Shown: piece by piece, positions 1-7,012 of the stretch
Numbering within the stretch: position 1 is the stretch's first letter
Layout: each line of letters starts with the position of its first letter
Source: a bacterium
GTDB lineage: Bacteria; UBA6262; WVXT01
DNA: 24,010 nt
NCBI GenBank assembly: GCA_035530055.1
Contig: DATKVN010000071.1
Span: 1 to 24,010, forward strand
Direction: 5' to 3'
Position numbers and translations under genes: made by a program
The notes under the pieces: generated by a model
The model's input: the letters and a program-made list of their open reading frames with translations, nothing else
Database searches by the model: none
Told to the model about the DNA's origin: nothing

Positions 1-66
1 CTGGGAGATCCTGAAGAACAGGCTCAAAAATTGGTGGAGAAACTCCGCCAGGCAAAAGTAGTCTGA
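1..66 (+). CDS. etfB: Electron transfer flavoprotein beta subunit, C-terminal end (partial)
   Basis: Only the last 21 codons are present, ending in TGA at 64-66; the 5' part lies outside the window. The peptide begins LGDPEEQAQKLVEKL and ends in KVV. That resembles the usual EtfB tail, in which a G-x-P-x-(E/K)-A-x-x-L-V-x-x-L segment closes the protein. The identity rests mainly on position, because etfB normally sits directly before etfA, which follows here. EtfB would pair with EtfA to carry electrons between a flavin dehydrogenase and a quinone or ferredoxin partner. The fragment is too short to tell from sequence alone whether it belongs to an electron-bifurcating type. Confidence 0.7.
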   Translation: MGDPEEQAQKLVEKLRQAKVV

Positions 67-90
67 TAAAGGGAGAAAAAAATCCCTTTT

Positions 91-121
91 ACCCTTTGGG
101 GAGAGGGTTAGGGTGAGGGGG
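91..121 (+). repeat. G-rich palindromic repeat, CCTCTCCCC/GGGGAGAGG family
   Basis: The segment contains TTTGGGGAGAGGGTTAGGGT followed by GAGGGGG. It closely matches the tail of the repeat at 14756-14792. The 5' half of the palindrome is degenerate here. It lies between etfB and etfA and ends just before the etfA ribosome site. A short AAAGGGA/TCCCTTT stem (68-89) lies directly upstream. Confidence 0.6.
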
Positions 122-133
122 TTTGGAGGAAAT

Positions 134-1363
134 TTGGGTATCAAGATTCTTGAAGACAAATGTACAGGTTGTTCGCTTTGCGTAAAAGCCTGTCCCTTCG
201 GTCTAATTAAGATAGTCTCCAGGGAAGAAGTGGGCAAGCCACATCCCAAGTATAAGAAAATTGCTGTGATTGGAGAAGGATGTAATCTTTGCGGAGCTTG
301 CCTTGAGCCCTGTTCTGTTCAAGCCATATTGATTGAAAGGGAAGAAGCGAAACCGCGAGCCGATATCTCCCAGTATAAAGGCGTATGGGTCTTTGCCGAA
401 CAAAAAAAGGGGGAAATTCAGGGTATTGCCTATGAGCTTCTTGGAGAGGGAAGGAAGTTAGCTGACCAGTTGGGAGAGAAACTTTCCTGTGTGTTGTTAG
501 GAGAGGGAATGGATGAGGCAGCTAAAGAACTTATAGCCTATGGTGCAGATAGAGTCTACCAAATTGAAGGCTCTATTCTAAAAAATTTCCAGGATGACCC
601 CTATACTGATGTCCTTACTGATCTGATACAGAAGGAAAAACCTGAGATTGTTTTGATGGGCGCTACTGTAATTGGCCGTTCTTTTGCTTCACGTGTAGCA
701 GCAAGGCTGAGCACAGGACTTACTGCTGACTGTACTGAGCTGGCTATAGACCCCAAGACCAGGCAACTTCTTCAGACAAGGCCTGCCTTTGGAGGAAACA
801 TTATGGCCACTATTACCACCCCACACAATCGTCCCCAAATGGCTACGGTCAGGCACAAAGTGTTTAAAAAGGCAGTAAAGCAGGAAAATCGCCAGGGAGA
901 AGTCATAAAAGAGAGTGTAGAAGACAAGGAACTTTCCTTGAGGACTAAACTTTTAGATATAGTTCAAGACCTAACCCAGACCGTGAATCTCGCCGATGCC
1001 GATATCATTGTGTCCGGAGGACGCGGATTGGGAGGACCTGAAAATTTCCATATTATTGAAGAATTGGCCCGCACTTTAGGAGGCGCTGTTGGTGCCAGTC
1101 GAGCAGCAGTTGATGCCGGCTGGATACCCTATTCGCATCAAGTAGGACAGACTGGTCGCACTGTCTGTCCCAAAATATATATTGCTTGTGGAATTTCTGG
1201 AGCCATTCAGCATCTGGTGGGCATGCAGTCTTCAGAAATTATTGTGGCAATTAATAAGGACACTAATGCTCCTATCTTCAAAATTGCCACCTATGGTATT
1301 GAAGGTGACCTTTTCCAGGTTGTTCCCGCCCTAACTAAAAGGTTGAAAGAAGTTCTGAGTTAA
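134..1363 (+). CDS. etfA: Electron transfer flavoprotein alpha subunit with N-terminal 2x[4Fe-4S] ferredoxin domain
   Basis: This is the FAD-binding subunit of an electron transfer flavoprotein, acting in the cytoplasm with EtfB. From the start used here it has 409 residues. Two CxxCxxCxxxC motifs lie near the N-terminus (C10, C13, C16, C20 and C50, C53, C56, C60). The alpha/beta domain follows, and the C-terminal FAD domain shows GGRGLGGPENF, GASRAAVDAGW and SHQVGQTG. Fe-S extensions of this kind are known in EtfA of anaerobes, for example those working with acyl-CoA dehydrogenase or lactate dehydrogenase complexes; the dehydrogenase partner is not in this window. Start choice: a GTG at 113 is in frame but lies inside a G-rich dispersed repeat. 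TTG at 134 follows GGAGGA (125-130) and gives the expected MGIKILEDKC start, though the spacing of three bases is short. Function is well supported; the partner is unknown. Confidence 0.93.
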   Translation: MGIKILEDKCTGCSLCVKACPFGLIKIVSREEVGKPHPKYKKIAVIGEGCNLCGACLEPCSVQAILIEREEAKPRADISQYKGVWVFAEQKKGEIQGIAYELLGEGRKLADQLGEKLSCVLLGEGMDEAAKELIAYGADRVYQIEGSILKNFQDDPYTDVLTDLIQKEKPEIVLMGATVIGRSFASRVAARLSTGLTADCTELAIDPKTRQLLQTRPAFGGNIMATITTPHNRPQMATVRHKVFKKAVKQENRQGEVIKESVEDKELSLRTKLLDIVQDLTQTVNLADADIIVSGGRGLGGPENFHIIEELARTLGGAVGASRAAVDAGWIPYSHQVGQTGRTVCPKIYIACGISGAIQHLVGMQSSEIIVAINKDTNAPIFKIATYGIEGDLFQVVPALTKRLKEVLS

Positions 1364-1420
1364 AGTAGCTATTCCCTAAATTTACCTTTCTCTTTCCCAC
1401 CATTTTAGACCATTTTTTTC

Positions 1421-1449
1421 TTGATAATTTAAGACGATTTTGATATATT
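1421..1449 (+). promoter_or_regulatory. Sigma-70-type promoter for smc
   Basis: TTGATA (1421-1426) and TATATT (1444-1449) are separated by 17 bases, each one mismatch from consensus. A second -10-like TATAAT lies at 1451-1456. Transcription would start about 1456-1462, at the edge of the TAGTGTAG repeat, so the smc leader would carry the repeat hairpin. It lies about 60 bases after the etfA stop, consistent with smc being a separate unit. Confidence 0.6.
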
Positions 1450-1460
1450 ATATAATAAAT

Positions 1461-1498
1461 GTAGTGTAGGGCTTCATGCCCGTAATTTGTAATCGGGG
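1461..1498 (+). repeat. TAGTGTAG-family palindromic repeat (single-arm copy)
   Basis: GTAGTGTAG is followed by the hairpin GGGCTTCATGCCC (1469-1481), CGTAATTT and a remnant ATCGGGG. Only one arm is intact. It sits in the probable 5' leader of smc, and an in-frame ATG at 1476 lies in its hairpin loop. Confidence 0.8.
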
Positions 1499-1532
1499 AA
1501 AATGTACCTGTCACCATAAATGGGAGATTCGA

Positions 1533-4500
1533 TTGTATTTTAAGAAACTGGAGATATTTGGATTTAAATCATTTGCTGATAAGATTACTGTAGATTTCGA
1601 ACCGGGAATTACCTGTATCGTTGGGCCTAATGGTTGTGGAAAGACCAATATTGTTGATGCGATACGCTGGGTTCTGGGGGAACAGAGTGCCAAACAGCTT
1701 CGTGCTGGCAAGATGGAAGATATTATTTTTAATGGTTCCCGGACGCGTAAACCCGTAGGATTAGCTGAGGTTTCGCTCAGTTTAGACAACTCGCAAAATA
1801 TCCTACCCATCGAATACCGAGAAGTCACTGTTACTCGTCGCCTATTTCGTTCTGGAGAATCCGAATACTACATTAACAAGTCTCCTTGTCGCCTTAAAGA
1901 CATAACTGCATTATTCTTAGATACAGGGATGGGCACAGATACTTATTCTTTGATGGAAGATAAGAAGATTGATTTCATTTTAAATAGTAAGCCAGAGGAG
2001 CGCCGAACAATCTTTGAAGAAGTAGCAGGGGTAATGAAATACAAATGGAGAAGAGAAGAGGCGCTTCGCAAATTGGAGAGCACACAGGCAAATCTTATGA
2101 GATTGTCAGACATAATAAGTGAAGTGAAAAGACAAATCAATTCACTCGATTATCAGGCGAGAAAAGCGCGCCAGTACCAAAAATATAGAGAACAACTCAA
2201 ACGTCTGGAAATAAGACGGCTCATGAAAAACTATACAAAAATAAAGGAAGAATTCACCCAGGGAGAAGAAAATTTAAGTTCACTTTCCTCTCAGGCGGAG
2301 AGGTTAAGTAGCGAGTGTAAACAGAAAGAGGATTCAACCCTACAACTTCGCCTGCAATTAAAGGAGAAAGAAGAAGAGCTAACCAAGACTCAGAGAGAAT
2401 TATTTTCCATCTCCAGTGAAATTAGCCGATTTGAAGACAGACTTCTTTTGGGAAAAGAGAGGAAAGAAGAGATAGAAGGAGAAAAAGCACAACTGAGGGA
2501 ACAGATAGAAGATAGTAATAATAAAATTACCTTACTGGATGAAAAAATTTCTCAAACAGAAAAAGACAGCGAGGAATTAATCAAACAACTTGATGAGACC
2601 AACACAGCCTTTTCTTCCAAGGAAGAAATTCTTCGCTCACTTACAGAGAGACTCGTTCATTTGAGTGGTTCTCTTGAGGAGAGAAAAGAGGCTCTGGTGG
2701 AACTGATGAATAAAACAGCTCAGGCTCGGAATCGGTTAATCAGTTTGGAATTGGACAGAAAGAGCCTACTTTCCAGAAAAGAGAAGTTAAATACTGACGA
2801 GAAGCGTAGGCGTGAAGATAAGGAAATTTTGCAGGGAGAAATCTCCAGCAAACAAGAGGAACTGAAGAAAGAAAATGAAAAATTAGCAGAGATAAACGAG
2901 AGGAATAATCTTTTAGTAAAGGAAAAAGACTCTCTTGTGGAGAGTCTTAAACAGACAATAAATAGGGTTAGTGAGTTACAACAAAAATATAGTCTTAGGT
3001 CAGCCCTTGTTCAATCCTCAAGCGAGTTGAATCAAAAAGAAGCCTTAGTGGAAGAGGTATTATCCAGAGGATTCCCCGGCATATACGGGGCTGTGAAAAG
3101 TTTTATCAGTTTCCCTCCTGAACATGAAGTGGTTCTGGAGAAACTTCTTGGTGAACGTCTACAATATCTTGTTTGTGAAGATACCCAGAGTGCTTTAGCA
3201 GTGATAGAATATCTAAAAAAAGAAAAGAAAGGTTACCTTACTTTTCTTCCTATTAAGGAATTGCCTGTCTCAAATCCCGGTCCGGTAATTCCCCAGGACG
3301 TTGTAGGGATACCCCTGTTGGAGAAAGTGGGATACGAAAAGAAATATCAGAAAGCGATGGAATTCCTTCTGGGCAACATTTTTTTAGTGGATAACCTCGA
3401 CCGGGTCGACCCAATGGAAATGAGAAGTCGCCAGGAAGAAAAAAGTAAAAAGGAAATAATTTTTCTCACAAAAGAAGGAGATATTTTAACCTCTTCGGGG
3501 ATTCTTTCTGGTGGCAGTCGGGAATTCTTAGAAGAGAATATTTTAATTCGCGATAAAAAAGTTAAAGAATTAGAGAAAGAAATTTCTCAATTAAAGGAAG
3601 AACTGGATAAGACAATTACCCAAAGAGCGAAATTAGAAGAGAAAATATTTGATGTAAATAGCCAGATAGAGAAAAATAATGCGCTCTCTCAGAAAGCACA
3701 GATTAATATTGCCCAGCTGGGAGGGGTGATTTCGCAGAAGGAGGAGCTTAGGAAAAGGCTCGATTCTGAAATTAATCTTCTCATTGATGAACAAAGTATC
3801 ATAGGAAAGGATATTTCTACCGGCGCCACTGATGTTGAACAATTATCGAATGACCAGAAGGCGGGAGAGACATCCCAGAAAGAAATTCAGGAAATGATAA
3901 AAGAATTGGAAAAGGACCTCCATTCTGTTGTTGCACAGGAGAAAGAGGAAAGAGAAAAACTCATCGAGTTGAAGATACTCAAGACCCAACTTGAGGAAAA
4001 AAAGCGCAATCTACAATCTGAAAAGTCGCACCTGGAAAACGAGAGAGAAAGCCTGTTGAACCTGCTAGACCAGAGGAAAGAATCATTGGCTAATCTGGAA
4101 GGCAAGGTAACCGGTATAGAAGAAGTAAAGTTTTCCGGAGAAAAAGAAATATCGTCTCTTTCCGAATCCCAAAATAAACTGGAAATAGAACAGAAAAGAT
4201 TACAAGAAGAGAAAGAAAAGATTAATCAGAACTTGCAAGAAGAAGAGACTATTCTGGGACAGAAGAAAGGCGAATTATCGAGGATTCAAACCGACTTAAC
4301 CCAAGAAAAGATAAATAGTAACCGCCTATCTCTGGAGCTGAACCAAATTAACGAAAAGTTGACAGAAGAATTTAATCTTTCTTTAGACGAAGCTCTGCAG
4401 ACGGTTTCCCAGTCTCCTGTTGATACTTCAGAGGATTATGTGAGGAGCATAGAGAAGTTGAAACGCAGCATTGAAACAATGGGGCCAGTTAATCTCGCTG

Positions 4501-5087
4501 CTCCTGAAGAGTATGAGAGACTAGATGAGCGTTACAAATTTCTTAAGAGCCAGGAGGAGGACTTAATTAAGTCATCGGAAGACCTGCACAAAGTTATAGG
4601 CAAAATCGATGGAACTACCCGTGCAAATTTCAGGAAAACATTCACCAGCGTGCGGAATAATTTCCAGAAAGTATTTACCCAGCTCTTCGAAGGAGGGGAA
4701 GCCGACCTAATCCTCGCAAATGAAGCGGATTTATTGGAAACAGGAGTCGATATTGTGGCCCAACCGCCAGGCAAGAAACTTCAGAACATCTCTCTCTTAT
4801 CAGGAGGAGAAAAAACCCTCTGCGCCATCGCTCTTCTATTTGCTTTATTCATGGTTAAACCATCACCTTTTTGTGTTCTTGATGAGATCGATGCTCCGCT
4901 GGATGATGCCAACCTGCAGAGGTTTACTATGCTATTAAAAGAATTTGTAAATAAAACACAGTTCATCGTTGTGACCCACAACAAGAAGACCATGGAGATG
5001 TCCGATGTTCTTTATGGAGTCACCATGGAAGAGTTTGGCATCTCCAAACTCATCTCCGTAAAATTCCAAAAGCCGAGCCCCGCCTAA
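1533..5087 (+). CDS. smc: Chromosome segregation protein SMC
   Basis: Smc is the ATP-driven DNA-organising subunit of bacterial condensin, working with ScpA and ScpB on the nucleoid. The protein is 1,184 residues, the normal length. It shows the head start YFKKLEIFGFKSF, Walker A GPNGCGKT (31-38), a long coiled coil, and a hinge at about 510-660 (GFPGIYGAVKSF through GILSGGS). A second coiled coil follows, then the ABC signature LSGGEKTL near 1090 and Walker B FCVLDEIDAPLDD near 1115. Start choice: TTG at 1533 follows GGGAGA (1522-1527) and gives the canonical N-terminus. An in-frame ATG at 1476 would add 19 residues encoded partly by the repeat and is unlikely. scpA and scpB are not adjacent. 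The gene appears monocistronic, with its own promoter and repeats downstream. Confidence 0.97.
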   Translation: MYFKKLEIFGFKSFADKITVDFEPGITCIVGPNGCGKTNIVDAIRWVLGEQSAKQLRAGKMEDIIFNGSRTRKPVGLAEVSLSLDNSQNILPIEYREVTVTRRLFRSGESEYYINKSPCRLKDITALFLDTGMGTDTYSLMEDKKIDFILNSKPEERRTIFEEVAGVMKYKWRREEALRKLESTQANLMRLSDIISEVKRQINSLDYQARKARQYQKYREQLKRLEIRRLMKNYTKIKEEFTQGEENLSSLSSQAERLSSECKQKEDSTLQLRLQLKEKEEELTKTQRELFSISSEISRFEDRLLLGKERKEEIEGEKAQLREQIEDSNNKITLLDEKISQTEKDSEELIKQLDETNTAFSSKEEILRSLTERLVHLSGSLEERKEALVELMNKTAQARNRLISLELDRKSLLSRKEKLNTDEKRRREDKEILQGEISSKQEELKKENEKLAEINERNNLLVKEKDSLVESLKQTINRVSELQQKYSLRSALVQSSSELNQKEALVEEVLSRGFPGIYGAVKSFISFPPEHEVVLEKLLGERLQYLVCEDTQSALAVIEYLKKEKKGYLTFLPIKELPVSNPGPVIPQDVVGIPLLEKVGYEKKYQKAMEFLLGNIFLVDNLDRVDPMEMRSRQEEKSKKEIIFLTKEGDILTSSGILSGGSREFLEENILIRDKKVKELEKEISQLKEELDKTITQRAKLEEKIFDVNSQIEKNNALSQKAQINIAQLGGVISQKEELRKRLDSEINLLIDEQSIIGKDISTGATDVEQLSNDQKAGETSQKEIQEMIKELEKDLHSVVAQEKEEREKLIELKILKTQLEEKKRNLQSEKSHLENERESLLNLLDQRKESLANLEGKVTGIEEVKFSGEKEISSLSESQNKLEIEQKRLQEEKEKINQNLQEEETILGQKKGELSRIQTDLTQEKINSNRLSLELNQINEKLTEEFNLSLDEALQTVSQSPVDTSEDYVRSIEKLKRSIETMGPVNLAAPEEYERLDERYKFLKSQEEDLIKSSEDLHKVIGKIDGTTRANFRKTFTSVRNNFQKVFTQLFEGGEADLILANEADLLETGVDIVAQPPGKKLQNISLLSGGEKTLCAIALLFALFMVKPSPFCVLDEIDAPLDDANLQRFTMLLKEFVNKTQFIVVTHNKKTMEMSDVLYGVTMEEFGISKLISVKFQKPSPA

Positions 5088-5145
5088 AAAATTTTCTGAA
5101 AAACATTGGTAGGGGCTCAATTCATCAAACCCTCACACCAAATAA

Positions 5146-5199
5146 TTGGAGTAGCACCGCTTGCGGTGCGTTGACGCGAAACAAGTTTCGCTACTCCAA
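5146..5199. repeat. Cruciform repeat with GGAGTAGC outer arms
   Basis: The outer arms TTGGAGTAGC (5146-5155) and GCTACTCCAA (5190-5199) are perfect reverse complements over 10 bases. Inside are two near-symmetric hairpins: GCACCGC-TT-GCGGTGC (5154-5169) and GCGAAAC-AA-GTTTCGC (5176-5191). The inner stems share a base or two with the outer stem. The unit can fold as a three-way junction or as two hairpins. It lies between smc and the next unit and has no T-run, so it is not a classical terminator. Confidence 0.85.
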
Positions 5200-5207
5200 A
5201 CGAACCA

Positions 5208-5252
5208 GGGGCTTGTCCCCGTAAAAATTACGCCCATAAAGGGCTACACTAC
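5208..5252 (-). repeat. TAGTGTAG-family palindromic repeat (reverse orientation, one outer arm missing)
   Basis: The hairpin GGGGCTTGTCCCC (5208-5220) is followed by GTAAAAATTAC and the hairpin GCCCATAAAGGGC, then CTACACTAC. This matches the 3' part of the complete copy at 10004-10060 but lacks the left TAGTGTAG arm. It ends 9 bases before the glycosyltransferase start codon and probably forms its leader. Confidence 0.85.
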
Positions 5253-5261
5253 TCACAAATT

Positions 5262-5990
5262 ATGGACAGGGTGAAGATTTCAGATATATTTATTGACAAT
5301 CTGGAATGGGATAGAATAGCAGACGTTGTAGAAAAATTTATTGGAAGTCAAAAAGCACAACAGATAATTACTGCTAATTCTTTGATGGTCAACTCTGTGG
5401 AAAGAGACCCTGAATTGAAGGGAGCTTTCCATAACGCCGGTCTCGTCCTTGCCGATAGCATAGGTATTGTTCGGGCAGCGGAGTTTTTAGGCTATGGAAA
5501 ACTTGCGCGCATACCGGGCATAGAGTTAATGTTGAAGTTTTGTCAACTGGCAATTTCCAGAGGTTACTCTGTATATTTGTTAGGCTCGCCTGAATCCGTA
5601 TTAAAAAAAGCAAGGGAGAATCTAAGGGAAAAATTTCCCGGGCTAAGAGTTGTGGGAATGCACCATGGATATTTTACAGAGGATGAACGCGATAGAATTT
5701 TGAAAGAAATCAAGAATCTTAAACCCCACTTCTTATTTGTAGGGATTGGAACACCTCGTGGAGAAAAGTGGATTTACCAGAACCTCGAGGAACTAAACGT
5801 TCCTGTTTGTATGGGGATTGGCGGTAGCCTGGATGTGATTTCTGGAAGGTTGAGAAGAGCACCCAGATGGCTTTGCCAGAGAGGATTTGAGTGGACTTAC
5901 CGCTTGCTCCAGGAACCCTGGCGGGTTGTTCGCCTGCCTGGGTTATTATGTTTTGTCTGGAAAGTAATCAAACAGAGATTGAGAAGGTAA
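5262..5990 (+). CDS. WecG/TagA/CpsF family glycosyltransferase
   Basis: A 242-residue protein of the GT26 (WecG/TagA) family. Such enzymes transfer N-acetylmannosamine-type sugars to undecaprenyl-linked acceptors in envelope polysaccharide or teichoic-acid synthesis, on the cytoplasmic membrane face. Family features are visible in order: IITANSLMVN (the usual asparagine-containing start of the domain), VLADSIGIV with the conserved aspartate, the RIPGIELM motif, YLLGSPESV, GMHHGYF, FVGIGTPRGEKW, GIGGSLDVISG and RRAPRW. The C-terminal segment is basic and amphipathic (YRLLQEPWRVVRLP), as in TagA-type membrane association. The donor sugar and the end product cannot be read from sequence, and no other polysaccharide genes are near. 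No strong ribosome site precedes ATG 5262; a GTG at 5271 is possible. The phosphoesterase gene begins 9 bases after the stop. Confidence 0.88.
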   Translation: MDRVKISDIFIDNLEWDRIADVVEKFIGSQKAQQIITANSLMVNSVERDPELKGAFHNAGLVLADSIGIVRAAEFLGYGKLARIPGIELMLKFCQLAISRGYSVYLLGSPESVLKKARENLREKFPGLRVVGMHHGYFTEDERDRILKEIKNLKPHFLFVGIGTPRGEKWIYQNLEELNVPVCMGIGGSLDVISGRLRRAPRWLCQRGFEWTYRLLQEPWRVVRLPGLLCFVWKVIKQRLRR

Positions 5991-5999
5991 TCTATCGAT

Positions 6000-6740
6000 A
6001 TGAAATATGGCATCATTTCTGATATTCATAGTAATCTTGAAGCATTGAATATAATCCTGGATTATTTGAAACGCACGGAAAAGATAGACAGATTTATCTG
6101 TTGCGGAGACATCGTTGGATATGGAGCGAAACCCAATGAGTGCACAGAAATTATTCGCCAGCTGGATAATTGCCACACGGTCGCCGGCAATCATGACTGG
6201 GGAGCTGTTGGTTTAGAAGATACCAGTTTCTTTAATCCCATTGCTTTGGCAGCAGTAGAATGGACCGGACGCCATTTGACTGAAGATAACCGAAATTACC
6301 TTAAAAACTTTGCCTCCGAGATAGAAGAAAATAATTTTATACTCGTTCACGGAAGTCCCAGGGACCCTATTAATGAATACATTTTTGAAAAAAGCACTTT
6401 CTTAGAAAATCTTCCCAGGATAAAGAAGAATATCTGTTTTGTGGGGCACACTCATGTTCCCTTATGTTTATATGCAACACCCTTGCAAGAGATTGAGGGA
6501 ATTCCACTCGATGATGGAACGGTTCTGGAAATAAATCCATCTTATAAGTATCTTATAAATTGTGGAAGTGTTGGCCAACCCAGGGATGGTGATCCCAGGG
6601 CTAGCTGTGGGATTTATGATGAGGAGACAAATGTTCTCAGAATAAAGAGGATAAAATACGACATTGCCAAAACTCAGGAAGAAATTTTAAATGCAAAGCT
6701 TCCCCCAACTCTTGCTCTGAGACTGAGCTACGGCAGATAA
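6000..6740 (+). CDS. Calcineurin-like metallophosphoesterase, YfcE-type
   Basis: A 246-residue cytoplasmic phosphoesterase with a dinuclear metal site. The ligands of the family are all visible: D8 and H10 in SDIHSN, D37 in CCGDIVGYG, N64 and H65 in GNHDWG, H117 in LVHGSP, and H150 and H152 in GHTH. The substrate is not predictable; members of this group act on cyclic nucleotides, phosphodiesters or nucleoside polyphosphates. It follows the glycosyltransferase by 9 bases and is probably co-transcribed with it, though a functional link is only inferred. The next unit has its own promoter starting about 20 bases after this stop. Confidence 0.88.
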   Translation: MKYGIISDIHSNLEALNIILDYLKRTEKIDRFICCGDIVGYGAKPNECTEIIRQLDNCHTVAGNHDWGAVGLEDTSFFNPIALAAVEWTGRHLTEDNRNYLKNFASEIEENNFILVHGSPRDPINEYIFEKSTFLENLPRIKKNICFVGHTHVPLCLYATPLQEIEGIPLDDGTVLEINPSYKYLINCGSVGQPRDGDPRASCGIYDEETNVLRIKRIKYDIAKTQEEILNAKLPPTLALRLSYGR

Positions 6741-6758
6741 TTGACTTATAGAAATTAC

Positions 6759-6787
6759 TTGACAAAAACCACCACATTTATTATTCT
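6759..6787 (+). promoter_or_regulatory. Sigma-70-type promoter for the riboflavin operon
   Basis: A perfect TTGACA (6759-6764) is followed after 17 bases by TATTCT (6782-6787), which matches four of six -10 positions. The predicted start near 6794-6796 is only a few bases before the FMN aptamer at 6798, exactly where a riboswitch leader should begin. Confidence 0.72.
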
Positions 6788-6797
6788 TTCAAGTGAG

Positions 6798-6914
6798 TCT
6801 TCGGGATAGGGTGAAATTCCCCATCGGTGGTGAAAGTCCACGAACTCCGATTTGTATCGGAGTCGAACTGTTGAAATTACAGTACCGACGGTTAAAGTCC
6901 GGATGGAAGAAGAT
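6798..6914 (+). ncRNA. FMN riboswitch (RFN element)
   Basis: The conserved RFN blocks occur in order: GGGATAGGGTGAAATTCCC, ATCGGTGGTGAAAGTCC, a variable ACTCCGAT/ATCGGAGT hairpin, GAACTGTTGAAATTACAGTACC, GACGGTTAAAGTCCGGATGG, then GAAGAAGA. The closing P1 stem pairs TCTTC (from 6798) with GAAGA (about 6908-6913). The element binds flavin mononucleotide and precedes ribD, its usual target. A terminator lies 64 bases downstream. Confidence 0.97.
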
Positions 6915-6954
6915 TCCAATAAGGGATCTAATAATAAATAGTGTAGAAACATTC

Positions 6955-6973
6955 CTCGCTTAAGTAAAGCGAG
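6955..6973 (+). promoter_or_regulatory. Stem-loop between FMN aptamer and terminator
   Basis: CTCGCTT (6955-6961) and AAGCGAG (6967-6973) form a perfect 7-bp stem with a 5-base loop. It lies in the expression platform of the riboswitch, immediately before the terminator. It may be a spacer or pause hairpin; no T-run follows it. Confidence 0.6.
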
Positions 6974-6977
6974 ATAT

Positions 6978-7006
6978 CCCGAAGAAATATTCTTCGGGTT
7001 TTTTTT
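6978..7006 (+). terminator. Intrinsic terminator of the FMN riboswitch
   Basis: CCCGAAGAA (6978-6986) pairs with TTCTTCGGG (6990-6998) around an ATA loop and is followed by eight T residues (6999-7006). The 5' arm CCCGAAGA (6978-6985) is also the exact reverse complement of the aptamer's first eight bases TCTTCGGG (6798-6805). An alternative antiterminator pairing is therefore available when FMN is absent. Confidence 0.93.
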
Positions 7007-7012
7007 ACTCAG

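Noticed and set aside
68-89. AAAGGGA/TCCCTTT stem followed by T as a terminator
   Set aside because: The stem is A/T-rich with an eight-base loop and only a short T-run, and it sits between etfB and etfA, which should be co-transcribed.
113-133. GTG at 113 as the etfA start
   Set aside because: It lies in the G-rich repeat tail, upstream of the GGAGGA ribosome site, and adds residues not seen in the family; TTG 134 fits better.
1476-1532. ATG at 1476 as the smc start
   Set aside because: It would encode 19 residues from a repeat hairpin and unrelated sequence. TTG 1533 after GGGAGA yields the standard Smc N-terminus and length.
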